DNA from: Bacteroidales bacterium
GTDB lineage: Bacteria > Bacteroidota > Bacteroidia > Bacteroidales > JAADGE01
Length of the DNA: 16,074 bases
Direction: 5' to 3'
Assembly (NCBI GenBank): GCA_029932445.1
Contig: JAOZQB010000050.1
Span: forward strand, 1 to 16,074
The notes under the pieces were generated by a model. It saw nothing but the letters and a program-made list of their open reading frames with translations. It was not told the DNA's origin and ran no database searches. This document shows, one piece after another, positions 7,071 to 13,160 of this stretch. The translations under genes and the position numbers were made by a program. Position 1 is the stretch's first letter; the number at the start of each line of letters is the position of its first letter.

Positions 7071-7835
7071 TTATGCCTCCTTTTCTTTAATTTTAAAATA
7101 TGTGTAAATCCAGAAAACCGGAGCAGTAACATAATAATACATGATTTTCGGAACTTTTATCAGCCAATGATTTTGAAGATCATAGTTGAAATTATTGCTT
7201 TGTATGCCGTTCCCGTTAAATTGAAAAACTTCAAACTGACCTTTAATTCCTAAAGCTAAAATCGTTAAATAGAATGAAATAATCAGACCGATGATAAATA
7301 AACTTGAAATTGTAAAAAATAAAGGTACTTTTTTAAATGTTGCGGCACCTGCCAGCAAAATTGACTGAATGATAATGTAATGCAAAAATAAGATTAGTGT
7401 TTCCTTTGTGAAAATGTTAATAAAATTAACTTCAAAATTGAAAACATCACCGATTAAAAATACGATTAAGTTGAAGGCATAAAAGATTGCTGAATATGCA
7501 ATAATATATATAATTGTCGTAAGCAGCCATTCCGAAATTAATTTTTCGGATATCGAAGCCGGGAGTGTTAACCATGACATTGTTTTTTCTTTATTTCGGA
7601 AATTTGAAAATGCCATTCCTGAAATAAAAAAACCGGCAATAAATAAACCGACATAATAAAATGCCTGTAATTTATCCCATGCACCTGCATCTTTTAATGC
7701 GCTCATAATCAGAATGAAAGAAAAAAGTCCGAAAACGGTAATAAGCCCGATGCTTACGGATTTTGCATTTTCATATAAGGTTTTCTGCATCAGTAACAGA
7801 ATACGTTTAAAACTGAATGATTTTATATTTTCCAT
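7071..7835 (-). CDS. ABC transporter permease (ABC-2-like), six membrane segments
   Basis: This 254-residue integral membrane protein has six strongly hydrophobic segments, at roughly 25-48, 58-80, 101-125, 146-168, 174-199 and 225-248, with a short cytoplasmic N-terminus and a charged C-terminus (KIKEKEA). No catalytic or nucleotide-binding motif is present. It follows the ATPase gene by 26 bases and precedes the GntR regulator by one base, so it is the membrane partner of that ATPase. The family (ABC-2 or YtrC/D-like) is inferred from size, topology and context. The substrate is unknown. In known YtrA-regulated systems such transporters respond to cell-wall-active compounds, but nothing in this sequence shows that here. 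Confidence 0.87.
   Translation of the reverse strand: MENIKSFSFKRILLLMQKTLYENAKSVSIGLITVFGLFSFILIMSALKDAGAWDKLQAFYYVGLFIAGFFISGMAFSNFRNKEKTMSWLTLPASISEKLISEWLLTTIIYIIAYSAIFYAFNLIVFLIGDVFNFEVNFINIFTKETLILFLHYIIIQSILLAGAATFKKVPLFFTISSLFIIGLIISFYLTILALGIKGQFEVFQFNGNGIQSNNFNYDLQNHWLIKVPKIMYYYVTAPVFWIYTYFKIKEKEA
7076..7082 (-). promoter_or_regulatory. Strong Shine-Dalgarno site of the GntR gene
   Basis: AAGGAGG on the minus strand, 6 bases before the ATG at 7067-7069, inside the last codons of the permease gene. It decides the start codon. Such a full Shine-Dalgarno match is uncommon in Bacteroidota, where A-rich leaders dominate; the ATPase and barrel genes here have none. Confidence 0.75.
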
Positions 7836-7861
7836 TTTATTAGTTTTTTTTGAAATTGAGA

Positions 7862-8692
7862 TTAATTAAATTCATTGACGACCTTGCTGTCTTTTGCAAT
7901 AATTGAATTAAAAAGTAATTCCGTATTAATATGCGACGCTTCTTCGCCGGTATTGCGAACAACGGCTGAATATCCCGTAATTCCTTTTTCGGCGTACAAG
8001 ACATTTTCATCATCAATACTTTTTAATGTTTTAAAACAAAGTTTATCGCTTATATTTTCAAGTGCTTGATTAAAAACGATTTTACCGTCTTCAAGCACAA
8101 CAACCGTATCAATTATTCCCTCAATATCTTTTACTTGATGCGTTGAAATAACAAATAATTTATTTTCGCTTAAAGCTGAAGCCATTAGTTTCCTGAAAAT
8201 GCTTTTTGACGGGATATCCAAACCGTTTGTCGGCTCATCTGTTATTAACAAAGGTGTATCGGCAGCCATCCCGAAAGAAATTAAAAACTTCTTTTTTTGC
8301 CCGTAGGACATTTTGCTGAGCTTTTGCTTGGTGTCGATTTTGAATTCTTCAAGATATTCGTAAAACTCTTTAGTTTTAAAACCCGGATAAAAAGGTGCCG
8401 TAACTTTCAGAAAAGTTTTTACGTTAATTCCGGGTGTTTCAAATTCTTCCGGTATCATGTAATAACTTGCCAGTACTTTAGGTGTCCTTTTTTGCGGAAC
8501 TTCGTCATTTAATGATACGGTTCCTGATTGCGGATGCAATAATCCGGCAATTTGTTTCAGCAAGGTTGTTTTACCTGAACCGTTTTTCCCGAGCAGACCA
8601 TAAATTCTGCCCTCTTTTAATTCTAAATTTAATTCGGAAAATAGAGTTTCTTTTTTCTTGTATCCGAAATTAAGATTATTTATTTCTACCAT
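7862..8692 (-). CDS. ABC transporter ATP-binding protein
   Basis: This 276-residue cytoplasmic ATPase powers the adjacent permease. Walker A is GKNGSGKT (35-42). A diverged signature MSYGQ stands at 128-132 in place of LSGGQ. Walker B is LLITDEPTNGLD (148-159, with D152 and E153) and the H-loop His is in STHQ (H185). The usual Q-loop Gln is not evident; the segment reads YYMIPEE (77-83). The diverged signature with an acidic Q-loop region resembles YtrB-like ATPases of GntR-regulated operons. After the nucleotide-binding domain, about 60 residues form a C-terminal extension (210-276) of unknown role. It is the first gene of the four-gene operon, with a consensus promoter ending 38 bases upstream of the ATG. 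Membrane complex; substrate unknown. Confidence 0.95.
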   Translation of the reverse strand: MVEINNLNFGYKKKETLFSELNLELKEGRIYGLLGKNGSGKTTLLKQIAGLLHPQSGTVSLNDEVPQKRTPKVLASYYMIPEEFETPGINVKTFLKVTAPFYPGFKTKEFYEYLEEFKIDTKQKLSKMSYGQKKKFLISFGMAADTPLLITDEPTNGLDIPSKSIFRKLMASALSENKLFVISTHQVKDIEGIIDTVVVLEDGKIVFNQALENISDKLCFKTLKSIDDENVLYAEKGITGYSAVVRNTGEEASHINTELLFNSIIAKDSKVVNEFN

Positions 8693-8705
8693 AATTTAAT
8701 GTTTT

Positions 8706-8729
8706 AGTGTGCTACAAAACTAATACACT
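8706..8729. promoter_or_regulatory. YtrA-like operator (inverted repeat AGTGTG-N12-TACACT)
   Basis: AGTGTG (8706-8711) and TACACT (8724-8729) are inverted half-sites 12 bases apart. As I recall it, the Bacillus subtilis YtrA site is AGTGTA-N13-TACACT, so one base and one spacer position differ. The repeat covers the predicted transcription start of the operon that encodes a YtrA-type GntR protein. This fits autorepression by blocking RNA polymerase. Confidence 0.7.
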
Positions 8730-8730
8730 G

Positions 8731-8761
8731 CAAATGTAAGACTGTTTTTTTAATGTGCAAA
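8731..8761 (-). promoter_or_regulatory. Consensus Bacteroidota promoter of the ABC/GntR operon
   Basis: On the minus strand TTTG (8758-8761) is followed after exactly 19 bases by TACATTTG (8731-8738). This is a full match to the TTTG-N19-TAnnTTTG promoter described for Bacteroides. Transcription should start near 8724-8726, giving a leader of about 32 bases before the ATPase ATG at 8692. The inverted repeat at 8706-8729 overlaps this start. Confidence 0.8.
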
Positions 8762-8907
8762 TTTTTTTTATGTTTTTTTTGAAAAATATTATATTCAGGA
8801 GACGAAAGGTTTTATTGTAATCCTGATAAGATATTGTTATATAGCTACATACAGAGTTTTATTCCGATATTGGCAAAACTAAATCTTGATATTAATTTTT
8901 TTAAAGA

Positions 8908-8984
8908 AATTAACCCCAAATTGAGGGCTTCGCCGTTCATAAATAATTGAGAGTTGAAAGTATAAAGTCCAGAGTGTTATAGCA
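8908..8984 (-). repeat. Dispersed intergenic repeat, copy R2
   Basis: The reverse complement of this stretch aligns with 5-98. The shared parts are TGCTATAACACT, ACTTTATAC, the identical 28-nt core (8922-8949 here) and GGGGTTAATT. R2 is 77 bases long and lacks two short blocks found in R1. Homology fades outside these limits on the 8907 side. On the other side the bases next to 8984 keep a weak match. It has no open reading frame shared with R1 beyond a few codons and no associated transposase. Confidence 0.8.
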
Positions 8985-9078
8985 TAAATTGAGTAAAGCC
9001 TCATAACCCAAATCCGGGATATGAAAATTTATAATAAAAAGAGCTAAACTTTTAACATTCAACTTTTTACTTTTAACT

Positions 9079-9102
9079 ACGAAAAATTCACAAATTTTTC
9101 GT
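9079..9102 (-). terminator. Hairpin directly after the EamA transporter stop
   Basis: ACGAAAAATT (9079-9088) and AATTTTTCGT (9093-9102) form a 10-bp perfect stem with a 4-base loop. It begins one base past the stop codon of the transporter gene (9104-9106). There is no long U-tract after the stem on the minus strand, but the AT-rich stem and its placement suggest a terminator or 3'-end stabilising hairpin. Confidence 0.5.
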
Positions 9103-9103
9103 G

Positions 9104-10015
9104 TTAATACTCATTAAAAATAACCGATTTTTTCTTTCTGTGTTGTTGAGATAAAATTAATCCCGTTACAACGACTAATATTCCGATTACATTAATTAAA
9201 GAAAAATTTTCACCCAGAATAAAAAAGGAAAATATAGCCGTAACAACGGGAATGAGATTTGAGATGGTATTTGCTCGAATAATTCCCAGATGTTTTATAC
9301 CGAAAGTAAAAAGTATAAACGCAATCGCTGATGCAAAAACAGCTAATTCGAGTAAAGGAATCCATGCTTCCCAAGAAAACGGCGTTGTGATAAAATCAGT
9401 ATAATCGAAAATAAAAAATAAGGGTGTAAACATAAAAATACCGATTAAATTTTGGTAAGCAATTATAGAATAGACATTATATTTTTTTGTAATATCAAGA
9501 ACAACAACGGAATATGTTACAGCTGCAAAAACAGCTAAGAGCATGAATCCGATTCCGTATAAATCTGCTTTAAATCTGAATCCTTCTTTCAGGATAACCA
9601 TAATAACTCCTGCAATTGATAATATAATACCGAGTATATTCGCACCGGTCATTTTTTCTTTTGTAAAAAAATAGGCAGCAATCAGACTGAAAAGCGGAAT
9701 TGTAGAAATTAAAACGGATGCAACCGTTGAAGAAACATGTGTGAGACCGAAATTTTCACCTAAAAAATAAACAAAAGGTTCAAAAAATGCAAGAATCAAG
9801 ATTTTTAAGCGATCTTTTTTTCTTATTTTTTGAATTTTATGAAACAGCAATCCGAAAAGAAACAAAAAGAAAACGGATAAAATAAGTCTTAAATATATAA
9901 CCGTAACAGGTTTATATACAGCCAAAACTTGTTTTGACCAAACGAAAGAAAATCCCCAAAACAAGACGGCAAAAAACATTGCCGTATAAATTTTTATTTT
10001 CCGGTTTTTTCCCAT
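9104..10015 (-). CDS. EamA/DMT-superfamily transporter
   Basis: This 303-residue inner-membrane protein has ten hydrophobic segments in two five-helix EamA repeats (about 10-140 and 150-291), the normal size and shape of drug/metabolite transporters such as RhaT/YdcZ-type permeases. Typical features are the N-terminal FWGFSFVWSK helix, YLRLILS in helix 2, and the GIILSIAGVIMV and GILVVVTGLILSQ helices that end each half. A basic tail (QQHRKKK) points to the cytoplasm. Members export or import amino acids, nucleotides or other metabolites; the substrate cannot be read from the sequence. The ATG at 10013-10015 is 64 bases after the endonuclease stop with no terminator between them, so the two may be co-transcribed by position, with no evident functional link. 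Confidence 0.93.
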   Translation of the reverse strand: MGKNRKIKIYTAMFFAVLFWGFSFVWSKQVLAVYKPVTVIYLRLILSVFFLFLFGLLFHKIQKIRKKDRLKILILAFFEPFVYFLGENFGLTHVSSTVASVLISTIPLFSLIAAYFFTKEKMTGANILGIILSIAGVIMVILKEGFRFKADLYGIGFMLLAVFAAVTYSVVVLDITKKYNVYSIIAYQNLIGIFMFTPLFFIFDYTDFITTPFSWEAWIPLLELAVFASAIAFILFTFGIKHLGIIRANTISNLIPVVTAIFSFFILGENFSLINVIGILVVVTGLILSQQHRKKKSVIFNEY

Positions 10016-10079
10016 GTATTAATTTAAAAAATATTCAACTGATATTTTCAGAAATTTTAAAATATTTTATTCGTATGAA

Positions 10080-12212
10080 TTAGTGTTTCACAAATTTTGA
10101 AAACGAAACTTTTCCTGAAGTGTCTGTTAATTTTAATATATAAAGTCCGCTTTTTAAATTTGCTATATTAACAAATCTGCTGTTACCGGAATATCGGATT
10201 ACGGTACTTCCTGTTAAAGTTAAAATTTCTGTTTTTTGAATTTTATTTGAAGATTCAAAATGAATAAAATGTGTTGCCGGGTTTGGATAAATTTTAAAAT
10301 CATTATCTGAATTTTTAATATATGTGGTGTTAAAAACATGAGAACCAAGGTATTCAGAGGTTCCGTAAATTGCAGTATCTGCTTGTTCAATTGTTATTTC
10401 CGTCCATTCTCCCGTGCCGTCCAGAACACTCATATTTTTATTTCCTGCTGTTACATCAGGTTTTCGGTAGAATCCTTTATCGAGTCCCCATTTTCCTCCT
10501 GCAATTGAAGCATAAATACAATCAACTCGATCTTCCCATGTATTGCCGGATCTTAATAAAGCAATGGGATCATCTCCGTTATAATAAGTAGCCGAAGTAG
10601 AAGCATAAGCCGAAGAATGAGCATAAGCAGGGTTTACTGCTGAAGCATTTTCATAAATCAATGTTTGTCCGGCATTTATTGTACCGGATAAAGCATCACC
10701 ATTAGCATAAGGACCTGCAGGAAGATCTGTAGTACTCCATCTTCCTAAATAATAAGTACTTAAATCCACATCAGTATTCCCGACATTCGTCAATTCTATA
10801 TATTTATCATTGCTTAGGCCTTCATAATATTGAGAAATAATAATTCTGTTTGCATCTTCCTGTGCGGTAATATTTATGTCAAATTCTTGTGTGATTGTTT
10901 TTTTTGTATCATCGGTTACCGTAAGTATAACATTGTCAATACCCGTGACATAAGGTGTTCCCGTTAATATAGCTGTTGCTCCGGTATTTTCGGTTAAATT
11001 TAACCATGCAGGCAATTCTGTGCCGGTCAACGTAAAGTTTGCTCCCGCATCACCCGATACTGTAATATTGTAAGTATATAGTTCATTTGTAACAGCATCT
11101 GTTACGGGATTTGAAGTGAATGCAATCGGATTTCCGTCAGAAACTGTAATATCAAAAATCTGAGAGATTGAATCTAAACCGTTTTTTAATTTTAAATATA
11201 TTGTATAAGTTCCGGTATCAGACAGAGCAGGAGAGCCGGTAAGTGAAGCGGTTGCTGATCTCAGTTCACTTGTTAATGAGCTGAAAGTAAGCCAAGTCGG
11301 AGGAACAGAATCACATGAGATTGTTAATACGGAATCCATAGAACAAGAGGCCGAAACAGCATAAGAATAGGAAATTCTGTCTGTTGCAGTTTTAACCGGA
11401 TAAGAAGTAAACCAAAGTCCCGTACAATTGTTATTCCAAATACACTCAACCCATTCGGGATGATCTATAAACGGATTTCTGTTATGCTGGTAATTATAAT
11501 ATATGGTATCATTTCGGTTTCTTTCCCAATCGTCAACGGGATCTGATTGATTCCATGAAAGCAAATCGTTTAAAAGAGCATAAACAGGATCATGAGTGTT
11601 GTGATCAGCCGGAAAATAGTTAATGAGTTCTAAATCCGGTTCATTATTTTCACCTTCATAACGTGTTGCCATATAAAACATCATTCTGGCAACATCTCCC
11701 TTAACTTCGTCACGAGGTTCCCATGTCCACAATAAGTCATCATAGTAACATCCCGTGGATAAATATTCCGTTCCGCCGTCAGCAAACCATCTGTTATTTT
11801 TAGCTGTGTTAGCAGCAGGGTCAGAAGGTCTTAAATGGTGAACATCAGTTCCTGCTCCCGGTCCGTAAACTTCAGGATCAAATTGTCCGTGAGACTTAGA
11901 CCAAACATGCTCGCGAGACCAACCGTTACCGTTATTCCATTCTTGAGCTGCATTTATCGATTCTCCGGTATAAAGCAAGATAACATTTGCTGAATTATCC
12001 GGATCTTTGTCAGTCTCTTTTAATATATCCCAAACATCAGTAGTATCGGCTGTATATTCATATTCTGTATGTCCTTTTATGATATTATACAATGCTGTTT
12101 TAAGTCCGTCACCGCCTAATCCGGAAGCGGAATCATAATAGCCGGCAGGAATTTGACTGAATCCGGTTATGCCGATTAAAATCAATATGTTAAGAAGCAG
12201 AATTTTTTTCAT
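10080..12212 (-). CDS. Secreted endonuclease I with Ig-like, lamin-tail and T9SS sorting domains
   Basis: This 710-residue secreted nuclease has a signal peptide at 1-19 (cleavage near GFSQ). The endonuclease I domain covers about 25-265, with the catalytic REHVWSKSHG (100-109) and TDVHHLRPSD (122-131), followed by PAANTAKNNRWF (132-143). This is the beta-beta-alpha metal-finger pattern of periplasmic/extracellular DNases such as Vvn. Two Ig-like (putative-Ig) domains follow at about 266-357 and 360-450, then a lamin-tail domain at about 455-620 (IIISQYYEG, KYIELTNVGNTDVDLSTYYL). A T9SS C-terminal sorting domain closes the protein at about 638-710 (FKIYPNPATHFIHF, LKSGLYILKL). It is therefore exported across both membranes by T9SS and released or surface-attached, where it may digest extracellular DNA for nutrients. 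All key nuclease residues are present. No clear promoter was found upstream. Confidence 0.95.
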   Translation of the reverse strand: MKKILLLNILILIGITGFSQIPAGYYDSASGLGGDGLKTALYNIIKGHTEYEYTADTTDVWDILKETDKDPDNSANVILLYTGESINAAQEWNNGNGWSREHVWSKSHGQFDPEVYGPGAGTDVHHLRPSDPAANTAKNNRWFADGGTEYLSTGCYYDDLLWTWEPRDEVKGDVARMMFYMATRYEGENNEPDLELINYFPADHNTHDPVYALLNDLLSWNQSDPVDDWERNRNDTIYYNYQHNRNPFIDHPEWVECIWNNNCTGLWFTSYPVKTATDRISYSYAVSASCSMDSVLTISCDSVPPTWLTFSSLTSELRSATASLTGSPALSDTGTYTIYLKLKNGLDSISQIFDITVSDGNPIAFTSNPVTDAVTNELYTYNITVSGDAGANFTLTGTELPAWLNLTENTGATAILTGTPYVTGIDNVILTVTDDTKKTITQEFDINITAQEDANRIIISQYYEGLSNDKYIELTNVGNTDVDLSTYYLGRWSTTDLPAGPYANGDALSGTINAGQTLIYENASAVNPAYAHSSAYASTSATYYNGDDPIALLRSGNTWEDRVDCIYASIAGGKWGLDKGFYRKPDVTAGNKNMSVLDGTGEWTEITIEQADTAIYGTSEYLGSHVFNTTYIKNSDNDFKIYPNPATHFIHFESSNKIQKTEILTLTGSTVIRYSGNSRFVNIANLKSGLYILKLTDTSGKVSFSKFVKH

Positions 12213-12350
12213 ATTATCCGATTAAAAATGGATTAATTAAATAATCTTTTTAGAGAAAAGTGTGTAAATGTATTAATAAATTTGAGAATGTATGCGAAAT
12301 ATCCTTATTTAAAAATTACGTAAAACAGTAAGGAATATCGAAAAAACTGC

Positions 12351-12382
12351 AAACAAGCCGGACATTTTTGTCCGGCTTGTTT
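12351..12382 (-). terminator. Intrinsic terminator of the transaldolase gene
   Basis: AAACAAGCCGGAC (12351-12363) and GTCCGGCTTGTTT (12370-12382) form a perfect 13-bp GC-rich stem with a 6-base loop. It starts 33 bases after the transaldolase stop (12416). On the minus strand GCAGTTTTTTCG follows. It separates the transaldolase from the endonuclease gene downstream. Confidence 0.85.
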
Positions 12383-12415
12383 TATTATTTATTCATCTCA
12401 TTGTTATTATAAAAA

Positions 12416-13072
12416 TTATCCGTTTAATTTATGATAATCAGCAAGGAATTTTTCCAAACCGTTATCGGTAAGCGGGTGTTTTAATAATCCGAGAATGGCA
12501 TTAAGCGGAGCCGTAACTACATCGGCACCGACTTCGGCACATTGAACAATGTGTTGCGTATGGCGAATTGATGCAGCAAGCACTTGTGTTTTGTATCCGT
12601 AGTAATTATACATTTCAACAATTTGACTGATTAATTCAACCCCGTCAGTTGAAATATCATCCAAACGTCCGATAAACGGAGAAACATAAGTTGCTCCGGC
12701 TTTTGCGGCAAGCAATGCTTGTCCGACGGAAAAAACCAATGTACAGTTTGTTTTCAAACCTTTATCCGAAAAATACTTAATGGCTTTGATACCCTCTTTA
12801 ATTACCGGAACTTTAATTGTAATTTGAGGATGCAAAGCAGCCAGTGCTTCACCTTCTTTTATCATGCCTTCCAAATCGGTTGAAATTACTTCGGCACTGA
12901 CATCACCGTCAACAATTTCACAAATGGTTTTGTAATGATTTTTGATATTTTCTTCTCCTTTAATACCTTCTTTTGCCATTAATGAAGGATTGGTTGTTAC
13001 GCCGTCAAGTATTCCGAGATCTTGAGCTTCTTTTATTTGGTCAAGGTTTGCCGTGTCTATAAAAAATTTCAT
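12416..13072 (-). CDS. fsa: Transaldolase / fructose-6-phosphate aldolase family (TalC/FSA type)
   Basis: This is a cytosolic sugar-phosphate enzyme of 218 residues, the usual size of the small TalC/FSA subfamily. It has the N-terminal MKFFIDTANLDQIKEA strand-helix, DGVTTNPS (23-30), the Schiff-base lysine in ITIKVPV (K87), TNCTLVFS (108-115), SPFIGRLDD (131-139) and TAPLNAI (187-193). Where E. coli FSA has a Tyr (Y131) that favours aldolase chemistry, this protein has Phe (F133). That matches true transaldolases, so transfer of dihydroxyacetone units in the pentose phosphate pathway is the better guess. The start was set at 13072. The longer in-frame ATG at 13102 would add ten residues not seen in the family and lies within the -7 box. 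It has its own promoter (13100-13130) and a strong terminator. Confidence 0.95.
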   Translation of the reverse strand: MKFFIDTANLDQIKEAQDLGILDGVTTNPSLMAKEGIKGEENIKNHYKTICEIVDGDVSAEVISTDLEGMIKEGEALAALHPQITIKVPVIKEGIKAIKYFSDKGLKTNCTLVFSVGQALLAAKAGATYVSPFIGRLDDISTDGVELISQIVEMYNYYGYKTQVLAASIRHTQHIVQCAEVGADVVTAPLNAILGLLKHPLTDNGLEKFLADYHKLNG

Positions 13073-13098
13073 GTTGTTATGTTTATATAAATAAAAAT

Positions 13099-13137
13099 GC
13101 AAAGATATTCAACTTTAATTAAAATTGAAACTTTGCA
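13099..13137 (-). terminator. Hairpin with T-tract downstream of the PD40 lipoprotein gene
   Basis: TGCAAAG (13099-13105) and CTTTGCA (13131-13137) form a perfect 7-bp stem, extended inside by TTCAA and TTGAA across small internal loops. Read on the minus strand it is followed by TTTTTATTTAT, so it looks like an intrinsic terminator for the pepC/PD40 genes. It starts 23 bases after that stop codon. The -7 box of the transaldolase promoter lies in its 3' arm. Confidence 0.6.
13100..13130 (-). promoter_or_regulatory. Predicted promoter of the transaldolase gene
   Basis: On the minus strand TTTC (13127-13130, one mismatch to TTTG) is followed after 19 bases by TATCTTTG (13100-13107), an exact TAnnTTTG -7 box. 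Transcription would start near 13093, leaving a leader of about 20 bases. The promoter lies inside the hairpin that ends the upstream transcript. Confidence 0.6.
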
Positions 13138-13160
13138 CTTTATTGTTTAATACAAATAAA

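Larger units (their letters stand above)
8693..9103. other. 411-bp intergenic region between ABC operon and EamA gene
   Basis: No gene was found here. It holds the promoter and operator of the ABC/GntR operon (8706-8761), the repeat copy R2 (8908-8984), an ACTTTTAACATTCAACT stretch (9048-9064) that matches the pyrimidine-rich block of R1 at 16 of 17 positions, and the hairpin downstream of the EamA gene (9079-9102). I see nothing interpretable in 8765-8905 or 8990-9045, which are AT-rich. Confidence 0.7.

Noticed and set aside
7070..7132. Longer start for the GntR gene at 7132
   Set aside because: It would overlap the permease gene by over 60 bases and add a 21-residue basic tail. The ATG at 7069 has an AAGGAGG site at the right distance.
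58..8938. Short peptides starting MNGEAL in both dispersed repeats
   Set aside because: Both copies carry an ATG followed by the same few codons, but the frames diverge after the core because of the indel and end at different places (21 and about 32 codons). This is what an identical DNA core would give without coding.
1..8984. Composite transposon bounded by R1 and R2
   Set aside because: The repeats are under 100 bases, lack transposase and terminal inverted repeats, and the enclosed genes (ahcY, fabD and others) are core genes with no sign of transfer.
12298..12338. Imperfect inverted repeat (ATATCCTTA / TAAGGAATAT) upstream of the endonuclease gene
   Set aside because: The arms pair only with a bulge and are AT-rich, with a large loop; the strong terminator at 12351-12382 explains the region better.
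13070..13102. Longer start for the transaldolase at 13102
   Set aside because: It would add ten residues foreign to the family and its ATG lies in the predicted -7 box; the product beginning MKFFIDTANL matches the family.
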